Below, one piece after another: positions 23,264 to 35,693 of a stretch of 64,000 nt of DNA; position 1 is the first letter of the stretch; each line of letters opens with the position of its first letter. A model generated the notes under the pieces. The model ran no database searches. It worked only from the letters and a program-made list of their open reading frames with translations, and had not been told where the DNA came from. Both the position numbers and the translations under genes were made by a program. Source of the DNA: Malus domestica (lineage: Eukaryota > Streptophyta > Magnoliopsida > Rosales > Rosaceae); assembly GCF_042453785.1 (NCBI RefSeq), contig NC_091673.1, positions 11,689,501-11,753,500 of the forward strand. Direction: 5' to 3'.

Positions 23264-23483
23264 GGAGGTTGATTCTCTGCCCTCTCATTTTCATACTCTT
23301 TTTATCACTTTTTATTTTATGTGGTTATGGTTAAGTTACGTCAACATTTTATATTCCTATTACTTTTTGTTTTATTATTTTTATAAAAAAATTAATTTAA
23401 AATATTGACGTGACTTAACCGTGACCAGACAAACAAAATGGGATGAGAAGAGTATGGAAATAGAAGGGCAGACAATCCACCTC
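23264..23483. mobile_element. MITE, family C
   Basis: Ends GGAGGTTGATTCTCTGCCCT and AGGGCAGACAATCCACCTC are inverted repeats. Sub-terminal GGTTAAGTTACGTCAACATT pairs with AATATTGACGTGACTTAACC. ACAAAATAAA flanks both sides (23254-23263, 23484-23493). Same family as 42033-42255. Confidence 0.8.
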
Positions 23484-23571
23484 ACAAAATAAAAAGAATG
23501 GTGCTACTCATATATTTTTTCTTTCCTTCTTACGCATGTTCCGTTAATTTTTAATTGATTTTTTTATGGGA

Positions 23572-23712
23572 TGTACTATCTACACCTCTTTTTACTTCTC
23601 ACACACCCTTTGTTAATTTCTGTCCGTTGATCTTCTTCAATTCATTCGATCCAACGGTTGAAAATTAGAAGGGTGTGTAAGAAGTAAAAAAATATGTATG
23701 GATATCACTATC
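23572..23712. mobile_element. MITE, family A
   Basis: CTTTTTACTTCTCACACACC on the left pairs with GGGTGTGTAAGAAGTAAAAA on the right. The core TTGATCTTCTTCAATTCATT is identical to the 4456 copy. Confidence 0.75.
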
Positions 23713-25094
23713 TTTTTTTATTTGATTCGATGATTAAAAATTAAAAAATATTAATTTTTATGTTTTGATATTTTTTTATTTAATTTGATGATTGTAAATT
23801 AAAAAGTATATAAAATATAAAAAAGACGTGCGGACAAAAACACCTAATAAAAAACTAATTGCATAGAAAGCTGCGCTAAGTAAATGAAGAAAAAAATAAT
23901 AATAAAAATGATTTAGAATTTAGAATTTTAACTATAAAAATAAAATAAATAGTAAAGTAAATTGTAATATAATTAATTTTTTAATATAAAAATATAAATT
24001 TTTATTAGTATGATTTTTCATTAACGTGAACGAAAATTTTAGTTAAAGTTTCGAAAAAGAAGAAGAAGAAAGTGAGGAGATAATAATCCACTTTCATGCT
24101 TTACCAAATCAAGACCATTCCCAAAATGCCATAATCCCACTACTCTCGCACTCTCACTCACTGCATTTCAACCATTCGTTTCCATTTCCCCCGGTTAGGG
24201 TTAGGGTTTCTCCTGGCTCTTCCATCACTGTGCTTCCGCCTGCTCCCTGACTTCGTCAAGGTAATTATGTGCTTTTGACTTCGCTTTTTTAATTTCCAGT
24301 TTCCGCAATTTTCTTTTCTTTTATTTTCTTGTTCTCTGTTTGTTTCCACTGAAAATCTGAAATACCAACCCAGGATTCAAGAAAAGAAGCCAAAATGTTG
24401 GGAGTTACTTTCTTGTTTTTTTCTTTTGTTAGTTTTATGGTGAATTAGAGTACTGGACGTTAGTGGGGCCTTAATTTTCTGTTTGGTTGCTCAGAAAATA
24501 GGAAATAGGTGAAAGGAGGAAAACGTACTCCAAGTGGTTTGTTCTTACAGTTAATGTTGTCTAAAAAAACTAAAAAATCCATAGGGAGACCAAGGCAATG
24601 AAAATCTTTAAGCTTCAGTTTGGACCGTTTGGTGCTGTTTTTCTATTTCTGGCATCCTCATCAGTATCACTGGTGTGCTCATCCGTTTGGGAGTGCTTCT
24701 GTAGGGCTCATAAGCGTTTTTGGTAGAAGTGATTTTATTAGAAATACATTAAATTTATAAAAAAAAAATCGAAAGCCTCGTGATTAAGCACTTGGAAAAA
24801 GCGCTTCAATGACCTAGAAGCACGTTTAAGTTTTTCTGACAAACATGGTCAAACACTTTTAGTCCTCTAAGAAGCAGCCCCGGACATGCCCTAGGTGACT
24901 TGGTTTCTTTCATACAACTTGCTGGCGCTATTAGATTCATAGGTTCATCGTGATTTAGTTCTTACTGAGGGACTTGGTATTATTATCTTCCGGTTCACTG
25001 TGGGGTTTGTAAAATAATGGAATTGTGTTGATCTTCCACCCCTTGTTTTCTGAATGTTAGGTATCATAAAAAAACTGCAACTGTTTCGGCATAG
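23713..25094 (+). other. Promoter, 5' UTR and leader intron of the INO80B-like gene
   Basis: AT-rich spacer to about 24100, then a pyrimidine-rich leader. A likely non-coding first exon ends at CGTCAAG|GTAATT (24260/24261). The intron runs to TGTTAG at 25060, leaving 34 bases of leader before the ATG at 25095. Inside this intron, 24640-24890 resembles a small inverted-repeat element (GAGTGCTTCTG / AGAAGCACG). Confidence 0.6.
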
Positions 25095-27058
25095 ATGGAA
25101 AGCTTCGGTGGCGCTGGGTTTTCGCCTGGAGGTTGCATTGTCAGGAAGAAGAGGAGTATCATATCACATAAACCTCGGTTAAATCCACCGACATTTTCAC
25201 TCAGCTATAATATCCCTATTGGCAAAGGAACCATTGATGGGAATCAGAATAATAAGAAGAAAATAGTGCGTTCTGATGGATTGGGAAGTAAGAACAACCC
25301 GAAGAAGTTAAAGCTTAAGTTTGGAGGTGTTACTCGTACACTCAACACCAAGTATATAGCAGATGTTGGCAATGATGGTGGCTCGTCCACCGCTAAATCT
25401 TTAAGCTCTTTAGATGCCTTCACACCCCAACTGAATCCCCTTCCCCTTGCTCTGGTACCTCACCCTGATTCTCGTTACTATTGCAATTGTTGTCTCATTT
25501 TGTACGACCTGTACAGTGGAATTTATTTGTCACCCTGTCTGATTTTTCCAATGATTATTCTTTTAATTCTGTGTAATCACAACTGTAATGACAAGGAAAT
25601 CTTTGAAAAGTTTCTAGTTCAGCGGTTGCTATTTGGTTTCAAAAGTTACCCCCATTTTTTTGTGTGATTTGTTCATGATTACATTGTAACAATGCCGTGT
25701 ATCATAACATTATTGATGCAGGATGATGCAGGTGGAGGTGGGGTCAATGAGCCAGTTCGGAAGAGCAAGCGGGCTCCTAAGAGAAGCGCCTTGGATGCTG
25801 GATTTAATGAAGATGACGATGAAGATGAAGAAATCCGATTCCTTGGAAGACTAAGTGCATCTAAGGTTGCTCGTTCAGAGAGAATTCAAATGGACGTTCG
25901 CTTTCATGGATATGATAGTGGAGACTATAAATCATCAAGGCTAGGAACAGCTAGTAAAAATAGGTCAAGGTCAGAAAAAATGCACGAGGATAAAGAGTAT
26001 TTGGGAGAAGACGATGAAGAAGAATTAACATCTGATGATGAACCTGAACCAAATGGGAAGAAGCTGAAAACAGGATCTCTTAGTCTACTTCTAGAAGGGC
26101 GGAAAGAATCAACCCTCACTACACGTAACCGGACCCTCCAGCCTGGAAAAGATATTTTACCTGGTTCAGGTTTTCTTGACATTGCAAGTGATTTGCTTTC
26201 TGTCCCATGTAAAAGTGCGCATATTCTTTCCGTGTCTGTTGCATAATTCTGATTATATTCATATGCACACCCGTACTGAACTTGTTTTCAGTTTTTCTGT
26301 TGGCTGGTTGACCACAGGCAAGAAGGATAAAATGTCTGAAGTGGAACGGCAATTAAAGAAAGCTGAGGCTGCACAGAGACGGAAAGTGAAGTTAGAGAAT
26401 GCAGCTAGGGAAGCTGAGGTTTGGCCTTTATATCACGCTTTATAATATTAACTCAGGTGGAAAATGTAGAAACAGTCTCACCTCTAATTTTTAGGCTGGG
26501 GCAATCAGAAGAATACTGGGTCAAGATTCCAAGAAGAAGAAGGAAGAAAAACTGAAGCAGCAAAGGGACGAATTGAATAAGGTCTTTGAGAGATTATTAT
26601 ACATTTTTCACTCGTCTTCCTTTTTCTCGTGGCCCTTCACATTTATTCTCATGCAGTATTAACTAAAATATTATGCAGGGGAGGACCGGCTGTCCTGTCA
26701 CACTGGCACCAAACACTGTCCGATGGGTTGTCGGTCCTAATGGAACCACCGTTACATTTTCTGATGATATTGGTCTGCCTAGTATTTTCAGTCCAGTGCC
26801 TTGCAGGTACAGCATTTGCTTTCTTCTAACCAGCCCCAGTTGTGTGTTTTTAATCTTGCTTTTTCTTCTTGAGATTGACAAATTTTATAACTTAGATGGT
26901 TTGTGTTATTTAGCTATCCTCCCCCACGCGAAAAATGTGCGGGTCCAAATTGCACGAATGCATACAAGTATCGGGATTCCAAGTCGAAGCTTCCCCTGTG
27001 CAGTCTCCAGTGTTACAGGGCAATACACGAAAAGATGCAGCCTCTAATTACTTGCTGA
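25095..27058 (+). CDS. INO80 complex subunit B-like (PAPA-1 domain, HIT zinc finger)
   Basis: Six coding exons, 25095-25454, 25722-26208, 26318-26418, 26495-26581, 26679-26806 and 26914-27058, join in phase to 435 residues. The N-terminal half is basic and disordered (KKLKLKFGGVTRTLNTK). An acidic patch (NEDDDEDEEIRFLGRL) precedes the PAPA-1-like region, rich in charged helix: MSEVERQLKKAEAAQRRKVK through AIRRILGQDSKKKKEEKLKQ. A conserved GRTGCPVTLAPNTVRW block follows. The C-terminus is an HIT-type zinc finger with visible ligands Cys396, Cys401, Cys417, Cys421 and His426. Ies2/INO80B homologues are nuclear subunits that stimulate the INO80 chromatin-remodelling ATPase. The donor of coding exon 1 (GCTCTG|GTACCT) is the least certain boundary. 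The gene converges on the UBC32-like gene 765 bases downstream. Confidence 0.85.
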
Positions 27059-27823
27059 TACCATCTCCTCCTGCGCATCATCTTGAACCAACTAATATGT
27101 TCGATATAGGTTGCTAGAAGCTGGACAACGGATAACTCATCATTTTGAAGTCAGGCACCCTGAAGCCGGTCATGGAATGGCGTAGTAGCATCGTCACTTG
27201 CCAATTTATTTTCCGATCACTAATGCTGTTAGAGTAGGAAATTATGAAAGAACAGATGCTTCGGTGCTTCGATGAGAGATCACATTGTTCGATCCCGTGT
27301 TTTCCCGTCTCAATCGAAAAGTTTCTGTTTATGGAGAAGTTGTCGACTTGGGATGAAATATTTCACTGCTTAATGAGCACGTTGAATTCAACATGGAAAA
27401 ACTTAACGCCTTAAGCTAATTTTGGCGCGAGGGGAACATGTTTGAAAAAGACCGTTCTTAGTGCATGGATAATTAATTAAAATTAGAGCGATGACAAGCA
27501 TCCATCCTTTTCTCCGTCGCCTCTTTATTTCTGGCCATCTGATTGAATATCAAACGAGAACAACGCATGTAATAAACCGATACATTTATTATATGCGTTT
27601 AAATACGCACATAACGATTTGTTGACAGGGAAAATGTTTCTGGGATGCCAAAGCTCACGAATGCAAAACATTTTACGTTTAATTACAACTGTGTACTTTT
27701 TAGATGATCGTAATGGATCACAAATACTTCAAATATATGTAAAACTTTAAACAGATGTCTTTTAACTACCGTATAAGATATACGCATATTCTGTTACAAG
27801 GGCAGCTCGAATCGTCACTAAAT
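27059..27823. other. Spacer between convergent genes
   Basis: It should contain the 3' UTRs of the INO80B-like and UBC32-like genes. No other feature seen. Confidence 0.4.
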
Positions 27824-30051
27824 CTACGATCCGTCCATGAAAACAGCACCGTGTCCGCCGGATTTCATAAACTTCTTAAATAGAAGAACCATGATTGCGA
27901 TGGTAAGTCCAACAGCAGCCCATGTGAACAAGCGATCGTCAGCTGGTTTGTGTACTTTAACTTCTGGCCTTTGTAGCAGCTGACTTGATCCAGTGGAAGG
28001 AGCTTCGTCCACCGCCCTTGCCGCTACAGGGGCAGGGTTAGCATTCAGAGGGGCTTCCTGAACTTCTTCGACAATCCTGTCTCCTGCTGTTGGGTTTGCA
28101 GGCCCTTCCCCAGCAGTTTCCTCCGCGGGTGTGGATCCAGCGCTTGCGGAACTCTCCTGAACATTGCCTTCCTTGTTTGAAGGATGCTCTTCCGAAGCCT
28201 GTGAGGGGCTCAGTTGAGGAACAGGGGGTGCCTTGCTCAGCATATATTCATGAATCTGTGAAATTAATATTACCCATTAGCAAGTTTCTGTCATGAGATC
28301 TTCAATTGTGTAATTGCAACGAAACTTTCAGCGGATATTTTACCTCGTCCATTAACTTCTGGCGTTCATCAGTGCCATATCTTGGGGCTGCTGCACGAGA
28401 TTTGATGGCCAGGGCACGCCTTTCTTCCTTCTTGTATTCCAGTGAACCTAATGCACCATTTGGGTTGGTAGGCATGAAAGCAATAAGTGCAACTAAAGCA
28501 GTCCGCACTGCCAACAGACACAGTACATTAGCAAGATGACAATAAAATGTCAATCAGCCAGGAATCAAATAAAATTTCAGTTGTGTGAAACACATCACAT
28601 CAGCACAGACTGTGTTCTCAATACCGCTTAAAATATCAATAATTGAATAGAGACACGTTAAGAATACAAATAGGAAAAGTCCGAAAGAAGGAACACCATA
28701 GTGATATGGTCATTGGACTAAAAGCTGGTTTGGTATTGCTGTGCTTTGAAAAAAAGCTGCTATGAGAATAAGCGGCTGTGCTGTGAGAATAAACTGAAAA
28801 AAATCAGCAGAGTGTTTGTTAAACATTTTTATAAAAGTGCTTTTGGAAAAAAAAAGCAGTCTGATAGTGGGTCTTTTCATTAAAGGAGCACTGTAACTCC
28901 GTGTGCTTAAAAAAAAAACCAATTTTCCAAAGCTGCAAATAGCAGCTTCAGCTTTTTCCTTTGATTTCAGCTTATTCTCACAACAACTTCTAAAATAAGC
29001 CCTTTTTTTTTCAGTTTACCAAACACCTAAAACCCTCACAGCTTTTTTTCATGGGTCCTTTTTTTTAAGCACCTCACTCCCAAACCACCCCTAAGCAAGT
29101 CCAGTTCCAACTCCATTTCAAGCTAACCATGACTTAGTGACGTATCTATACAATGTTATGAGTTCGGGTGTGGAATTGGTCTGAGCAATATGGATGCTGC
29201 TTAGAAAATGCATATTGGAACATTGCCAAGCCTATCTACGTAAAATAATAAGCTTACAAAATTATAGCTCTTGAGACATTTTGTCTGCATAAACCATACA
29301 CTAGCACACGCAATACGTAAGAGAGTGTGGAATTTACCGCTCCATGACGGTTGCCAGTGCTCGGGATGATGATTCGATATGCTCAAGCAAATCTTGGTTT
29401 GGGTTTCGAAGCGACCATTTGGCTGCAAGTGAAGTAAACAAGTCAACACATCATGACTGAAAAACTATTCCAACCGGCAAACTAGCCCATTAACCTCAAA
29501 AAATGCACAACACATTACCGTCAGCAACATGAATGAAGGGGGTTTGAACGGGTACTCCGCCGGCAACTGAATCCGCCCGTGGTAAATCCCACCTTCGAAT
29601 TCGGTGTCCCTAGGGCCTCTGATTGCAAATTGCCAGTCAAATATGTTCTCCTGCAAACAAACGCTAATCAGCTAACAATATTGATACATTGATAATTAGC
29701 ATCTAGTCCAAACAATATCCCCAATTTCAAAATACCCCTAAAATTGAAAACCAATTGAAATTTAGAAAGAGAAAAAAAGGAAACAAAAATCAAAATTCAG
29801 CTCGAGCCCCCAATATTTAAATTCAATTAAATTCAAAATTCGGGTATCAAATTCAAATCTCACCAACAAAGTGAATTAAACAGAAAAAATTACAAGATCA
29901 ACAGTCTGAATTTGTAAAATTATCGGGAAAAGTGGGAAACCTCGAGGGGGAGGCTCATGAAATCGTCGGAGGGTTTGGATTGCATCTCCTTAACCTCCTG
30001 CAAAATCCGCTTCACCGCCGGGTTCTTCCGGTTGTACTTGTCCTCCGCCAT
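27824..30051 (-). CDS. UBC32: Tail-anchored ubiquitin-conjugating enzyme E2, UBC32 type
   Basis: Five exons on the minus strand, 30051-29941, 29650-29519, 29422-29338, 28507-28344 and 28255-27824, join in phase to 307 residues; Arabidopsis UBC32 is about 309. The UBC fold opens with NPAVKRILQEVKEMQ, continues ENIFDWQFAIRGP, EFEGGIYHGRIQLPAEYPFK and NGRFETQTKICLSIS. The catalytic cysteine is about residue 93. After the fold comes a Pro/Ser/Ala/Glu-rich linker, then a C-terminal membrane segment at about 273-293 (LFTWAAVGLTIAIMVLLFKK) and a short lumenal tail. This Ubc6-like layout puts the enzyme on the ER membrane, where UBC32 acts in ER-associated degradation and affects brassinosteroid receptor stability and stress tolerance. 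The intron between exons 3 and 4 carries an inserted TIR element. Confidence 0.93.
28717..29092. mobile_element. hAT-like MITE in UBC32 intron 3
   Basis: The left end AAAAGCTGGTTTGGTATTGC and right end CACTCCCAAACCACCCCTAA are rough inverted repeats. AAAAGCTGCTATGAGAATAA and TAGCAGCTTCAGC / TTATTCTCACAACAACTTCT are complementary internal blocks. Typical of the AGCTGTTTGG-type MITEs of plants. No coding capacity. Confidence 0.55.
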
Positions 30052-31575
30052 CGCCGTCCGGTCCGATCTGCACCGATCCGATCCACCACCACCACCACAA
30101 CCTCTCCCGGTTGAATTAAATGAACAAATTATATACGGAATACAAATACGAAGCGGAGAGGAAAGAGAGAACCGGGCGGTGTTTATACGATATTTGTTGG
30201 GTCTATGCCACGTCGACTGATGTATGATTTCTGAGGTGTCAGAATATGATTGGGGGTCGTGGCTTTTAGGTAAAAGTGGCGGGTTAATTGGCAAGTCACA
30301 CAGTAAATCTAATTATATTGGGCCTTAATCTTTAATGGGCCTTAATCCATGTCAAAAGCCTGCTTATGAATAGGTCCAGTCTTATTCTCATTTGAGCTCC
30401 TAATCCATGTTTAGGTTATTTATCTTCTGAAAAGCAATAGTTTAATTAGCTTAAGAACTTACAAACATGGAATTGGAAAATTGGGCCAGTTTTGAAGTTT
30501 CTTACTTTAGAGGCCAATGTAGGAGGCTGGGCTCTGCATTTAGGCCTATTTGTTCGTAATGTTTAGTTGTCTCGATTTAATTCACACTAGCATTTGCTTA
30601 CACACTTTATGTGTATGAACACATTTTTTTAGAAATTGAGAAGGAGAGATAGAGAGAGAAAGATAGAGAACGTGGGGGAGTGAGAGGTTTTTGTTTTTTA
30701 TTTTATTTTTATTTATTTTTTATTTTTTAAATTTTTAAAATTTTAAATATACTTGTAGGTGAGGCTTCAATAAAAAACAGTAAAATTTGGACATGTGAAA
30801 TTATATTATTGCCCATCATTTTTTTTGTGTAATAGAAGACTAAGTTATCTTTTCACCATCCTTTTGGTTGACAAAAAGGATTTCATTAATTAATAGAGAC
30901 AATATATTGATTTTGAAATTTATGGACAATGACTTTATTTGATCAACTTTTTATGAAGCAATTGCGAGGCTTGTTCGTATGTCACACACGTTTTAATTTT
31001 GTAAAAAATTTGATAAAATTAAACTATTGTTTTAGCAACAATCTGTAAACTAAAATTGAAATTTTCTCCAAATTATAAAGGAAATTTTTATTGATTGCTT
31101 ACCATAACGTAGGTGTTTAAGTTGCATGCCGGCCATGGTCAGCAGTTGCACCAGGTCCTTAAGTTGGGGAACTTTCTTCAGAATTTGTTTTAATTATTAG
31201 GGTTTATAGATCAACGCGGCTTAAGCTTGTTTAATCCTGAACATTTCAGGCTTGATACAGATATGATTTATAAATGATGGTTATGAAACTGAATGATCAA
31301 TTATGAAATTTGTGCGATTAAATTACGTTAATCACAAGTGGGTGAAAGAGATGTGCTACAGAGGCGGATGCAATACTGACCTTTGGATATTAGGGTTTAT
31401 ACATCATGAATCTTGAAAATTTGATTTTTTTTTTAAAGAGATATTGAAGAAAGTTGAGGGTTTTACCATAAAAACAATTAACAATATGATGAGTAGCCGA
31501 ACTTACTTATAAGTCCATGTAAGGTCTCTTATTTCGTCAATATGGGATCCATTCTCAACATATATTCAATGATGA
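30052..31575. other. UBC32 upstream region and gene-free spacer
   Basis: The first 200 bases should hold the leader and promoter of the minus-strand UBC32 gene. The rest is AT-rich with a GA-rich patch at 30640-30690. No gene seen. Confidence 0.45.
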
Positions 31576-31584
31576 TTAAAAAAT

Positions 31585-32270
31585 AGGTAAATTACACAGT
31601 ACCCCTTTCAGGTTTGAGGTCTATTACAATCGCATACAATATTTTCAAAACATTTCACTTTCATACCTCAACTACTATTTTATTTCAATATAGTACATTC
31701 GTTACATTTTCTATCAATTGATCCGTTAAATACTGACGTGGTTGCCAGATATCTGCCACGTGGCAAATAAAAATAATTTTTTATTTTTTTTAAAACCTAA
31801 ATTTTCTCAAAAAAAAAAAAAAAATTGAAACCCACTATCCCTCACCCCCACCCCCTTCCAAGCGACCCACATCCCCATCCCTAACCTAGAATCCAAAAAC
31901 CTGCAAGAAGAAGAAGAAGAAGAAGAGGGAGAAAAAAGAAAAAGAAAAAAAAAACCCCAGTTCGTCCCACCCTAGCCACTCCTTTCTCCCATCCCCCATC
32001 ACCCCTCCTAAAAATCCCCCCATCACCCACCCCCAAAAATTCCACCCGAGATTAGGTGGATCTACCACAAAACCAGACCAAAAATCATCTCAAACTCAAA
32101 AGTATTTTCAAAACTCACCCACACTAAAAATCACGAGATCCTGGCGGCAGGGGGAAGGGAGGTGGGTCGCAGGTCGTGGTGGGGGGAAGGAAGTTGAGGT
32201 ATGAAAGTGAAATGATGTTGTATGCGATTGTAATAGACTTCAAACCTGATGGGTATTGTGTAATTTACCC
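31585..32270. mobile_element. 686-bp non-autonomous Mutator-like element with 9-bp target duplication
   Basis: The left arm (AGGTAAATTACACAGTACCC, then GTCTATTACAATCGCATACA, then TTTCACTTTCATACCTCAAC) is inverted at the right (GTTGAGGTATGAAAGTGAAA through GTGTAATTTACCC). TTAAAAAAT lies on both sides (31576-31584, 32271-32279). Internally there is TGCCACGTGGCA and a GA/CT-rich stretch; no transposase. Confidence 0.85.
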
Positions 32271-32279
32271 TTAAAAAAT

Positions 32280-32702
32280 TGATTTTTCACTTTTAAGTTT
32301 TAAAACATGTCAATAATCACAAATGGTTGGACAAAGAGGTGACGTTAGCGTTGTTCTTTAAAAATTAGGGTTTATACATCAACGCCTTGTTTGAATCATA
32401 CTATATTGAGAATTATGTATATTAAATTTACATCTGTTGGTGGACAAATGGCATTCATATTTTTGGACTTTGGGATGCAGGCCATATTGATAACATAAAA
32501 AACATCGATGTCGTTGTTCTGCCCTTGATTTCCATGCGATATAGGACTCTGTCAAAATTGGGTAATATTAAATTTATAATGATGCTTTCATAAGTAAGGA
32601 ACTAGGAATAAGAAACTCAGACGATCTTTAATGTGTTCATGTTTGCGATTAAAAAGTGCTTTTACCAACTAGAATTGAGAGCCTAAATCGTGATTTTTCG
32701 TG
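32280..32702 (+). other. Upstream region of the first GRAS gene
   Basis: Short spacer between the Mutator-like element and the GRAS ATG. It presumably holds the promoter and leader. No clear TATA box was chosen. Confidence 0.4.
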
Positions 32703-34505
32703 ATGACGAATGCTATGTTTTCTTTCGGGGATTTCAATTTCGGTGGAGTTCATGATATATTCGGCTCAAATGAGAAAGGTTTTGATGGCATGGAAGCGGA
32801 GAACAATGTCGGGAAACAAGTGAATTTGTTTGGAGCAGAGGAATGGGGGAAGTTGGGGGAGTTTGGTTCCGTTGATTCGGATCATGGATTCTGTGGAAAT
32901 GACTACTCCTCTGGAGGAAACTTGCTTCCCAAGTATCAACAAGAAGAACAGCAGCAGCCACTGATTCCATACTATGGACTGTATGATGCCATGCAGTTTG
33001 ATCCTCTCTCAGTGCCATTCCAAGCGTGCTTAGGGAAGATTGCAAAGCTCGAAGACATCCCGAATTTGGTTCCACATGTTGAACCAAAGAAAGAGAAGCG
33101 AGACCCTTTCTCCTCATTGGCAGGGCTTGATCTCTTGAACAGCTATGGCAGCGGGTTTAAGCGGTTGAATGGAGAAAGAAATTTTGAGTCAAGCAACTAC
33201 AAGACGTGCACAGATCAGGTGGCTACAGGCAGGAAGCTTTCAACTGAAGAAATCATGAGGGTGGCAGGAGCAAGGTTCATTCAGACTTATTCTCAAGTGT
33301 CTGATGTTCCCTCCATGCTGAGTCATCCGTTTGGATCCTCCTTTTCGGGCCTGTCAGATGAGGAAGCTAGAGACGTGGAGCTTGTTGAGTTCCTTCTTGC
33401 TTCTGCAGAGAAAGTAGGTTATCAGCAGTATGAGCGTGCTGGGAATTTGCTTAAACGTTGTGATTCACGTTCTTCCAGTACCGGGAATCCAGTTGAACGA
33501 GTGGTTCATTTTTTTTCTGAAGCTCTCCTAGAGAAGATTGATCGAGAAACTGGAAGAGTCGCACCAAAAGTTTTGGGGAACAAGCAGTCATTTGATGTTG
33601 ATATAGCAATGAAGATTCCTAATGATACCTCCCTGACATGTCAAATCAAGCTTCCCTTTGGGCAAGTAGTACAATTTGCTGGAATTCAAGCCATTGTGGA
33701 AAATGTGGCTGAGGCTAAGAAGGTACATGTGATTGATCTGGAAATCCGGAATGGGGTGCAGTGGACAGGTCTGATGCAAGCCTTAGCATCACGTTATGAT
33801 TGTCCGCTTGAGCTTCTCAAGATAACTGCTGTTGGAACTACTTGTCGAGAATCGGTTGAGGAAACAGGTAAGAGGTTGGGGAGTTTTGCACAAACCATGA
33901 ACTTACCCTTTTCTTTTAAAATAGTGATGGTAGAAGACATGCTAGATCTCAAAGAAGACATGTTCGAGCTAGATTCTGAAGAAACAGTTGCGGTCTACTC
34001 TGAATTCGCGCTGAGGAGCATGGTTCCAAAACCAGATCGACTTGAGTCTGTAATGAAGGTGATAAAAAACATCCGTCCATGTGTAACTGTGGTCACTGAA
34101 GTTGAGGCAAATCACAACTCGCCAGTCTTTGTAACTCGCTTTATTGATGCCCTTTTCTACTTCGCTGCGTTCTTTGACTGCTTGGAAACTTGCATCCAAC
34201 GAGATGATCCAAACAGAAGTATTTTGGAATCAATGTACTTTGGGACCGGAATTAGAAATATTGTGGCAAATGAAGGAGAGGAAAGGAATATCCGAAATGT
34301 GAAAATTGATGTTTGGAGGGCATTTTTTGCGCGGTATGGAATGGAGGAGATAGAATTGAGTTCATCGTCGTTGTACCAAGCAGACCTGATTCTTAAGAAT
34401 TTTCCGTACGGGAATTCTTGCACGCTCAATATGGATGGGAAATGCCTGCTTCTTGGATGGAAGGGCACACCTCTCCATTCTCTTTCTCTTTGGAAATTTC
34501 TTTGA
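32703..34505 (+). CDS. GRAS family transcription regulator
   Basis: A single exon of 600 residues. The frame extends to a GTG at 32700, but the ATG at 32703 is the natural start. The first 215 residues are poorly conserved and lack DELLA and VHYNP motifs. The GRAS domain begins at about 225 with ELVEFLLASAEKVGYQQYER (leucine heptad I). The VHIID-type core is KKVHVIDLEIRNGVQWTGLM at about 340-358. PFYRE-like and RVER-like regions follow (EVEANHNSPVFVTRFIDALF). The end has the SAW signature, with WRAFFARYGM, then GWKGTPLHSLSLWKFL. I recall close rosid relatives named 'DELLA protein RGL1-like', though this is a misnomer without the DELLA domain. It probably acts in the nucleus. Its intact frame and complete domain suggest function. 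The next GRAS gene is a tandem paralogue. Confidence 0.9.
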   Translation: MTNAMFSFGDFNFGGVHDIFGSNEKGFDGMEAENNVGKQVNLFGAEEWGKLGEFGSVDSDHGFCGNDYSSGGNLLPKYQQEEQQQPLIPYYGLYDAMQFDPLSVPFQACLGKIAKLEDIPNLVPHVEPKKEKRDPFSSLAGLDLLNSYGSGFKRLNGERNFESSNYKTCTDQVATGRKLSTEEIMRVAGARFIQTYSQVSDVPSMLSHPFGSSFSGLSDEEARDVELVEFLLASAEKVGYQQYERAGNLLKRCDSRSSSTGNPVERVVHFFSEALLEKIDRETGRVAPKVLGNKQSFDVDIAMKIPNDTSLTCQIKLPFGQVVQFAGIQAIVENVAEAKKVHVIDLEIRNGVQWTGLMQALASRYDCPLELLKITAVGTTCRESVEETGKRLGSFAQTMNLPFSFKIVMVEDMLDLKEDMFELDSEETVAVYSEFALRSMVPKPDRLESVMKVIKNIRPCVTVVTEVEANHNSPVFVTRFIDALFYFAAFFDCLETCIQRDDPNRSILESMYFGTGIRNIVANEGEERNIRNVKIDVWRAFFARYGMEEIELSSSSLYQADLILKNFPYGNSCTLNMDGKCLLLGWKGTPLHSLSLWKFL

Positions 34506-35693
34506 TGAAATAAATAAAAAGGAGGTTGCCTGTAGTTTTAAATCTCTGACATCTTATTATCTTCTTGGTTGAGCTTCAAATTCTAGTTTCTGATATATAT
34601 GTTTCCCATGAGGGATTACAGAATCTACGAACATGGGAGAAAGCACCAGAACTGTACTTTTGTCACATAAATTCTAACGAGTGAATTTGTTAACAATAAG
34701 TCGAATATTATGGTACTCTTTGAATTTTCCTCTTTGTCCATCGAGATGATGATCGCATTGCTCTAGTTATCATTGAAAGGATGCCCGCGCGGAGAAAACT
34801 GAGCTGTTAAGAGAGGCAACTGCTTATGAACACCATAAACATGTACAAGTGCATCCAAACACGTCTCTACGACTATGGATCATAAGTTCATAAGACACTG
34901 GATGTATCAATTTATTCCACAGCTATCTAAATTCAAATACCTTAAACGTAATACAATCTGTAGTTTCATGTGTATGCATATTACTCAAAGATCGGATGTT
35001 CTTGATTTTTCATGTGGTTTTACAGTTCTTGTATTTCTTCTTTTCTTCCATGAACTCGATTATTCTGTTCTGCGATGCTTTACGAAAGCCATGCTTCCAG
35101 TTTGTACTTTCTTCACTCTAATATTCTGTGGTGTATTTTTTTTTCTTGCTTGTCTTATCCCTAATCCTTATTCCTTTATCCTTTTGGTCATAACATGCCG
35201 CCTGATGTCCAAATCAAATTTACTTATAGAAATATCAGATCCTTGGTGGTGAAAACTATATCAGCAGAACGAATAATTTGCTTCTTGCTTGGATCATGTC
35301 GTCGAGCGCTCACATACTCCTAGCTTTACATGCACAACCTTCGTATGTAGCGTTTGGATGTATTAAACTGTTGCCAGGCTTTTGCGGATCAACAAGAATC
35401 ATTGGAGGGAAACCATAATTTTTTCACTGTACTAATTAGTTTTCTAAACATATGTCCTAATCCGATCGAGTTACTTAACAAATTCAGTTTTCATACAGCT
35501 GTTGACAGACTGGCCTTGGAATTTCACAGAAGGCCAAGCTATATAGCATATCCTACAAATTTTGTCAAAACATGTAAACAAGTCATAGCGTAGAAGGTCA
35601 GCTTATAAAGAGACACAAACCCACAAGAACATTCGTACACTTTTCGCACTCCGAAAAACAAGGAAAGCTCAGCTGTATTCTTCTCTTGAAACC
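34506..35693 (+). other. Spacer between tandem GRAS genes
   Basis: Contains the 3' UTR of the first gene and the promoter of the second. A 125-codon Phe/Leu-rich frame at 34875-35252 has no recognisable domain and is not accepted. Confidence 0.4.
35604..35610 (+). promoter_or_regulatory. TATA box of the second GRAS gene
   Basis: TATAAAG, 90 bases upstream of the ATG at 35694. It is followed by an A/C-rich leader (ACACAAACCCACAAGAAC) typical of a plant 5' UTR. Confidence 0.6.

Noticed and set aside
34875-35252. 125-residue Phe/Leu-rich plus-strand frame between GRAS genes
   Set aside because: Hydrophobic composition of T-rich DNA, no domain, and it sits in the intergenic spacer.
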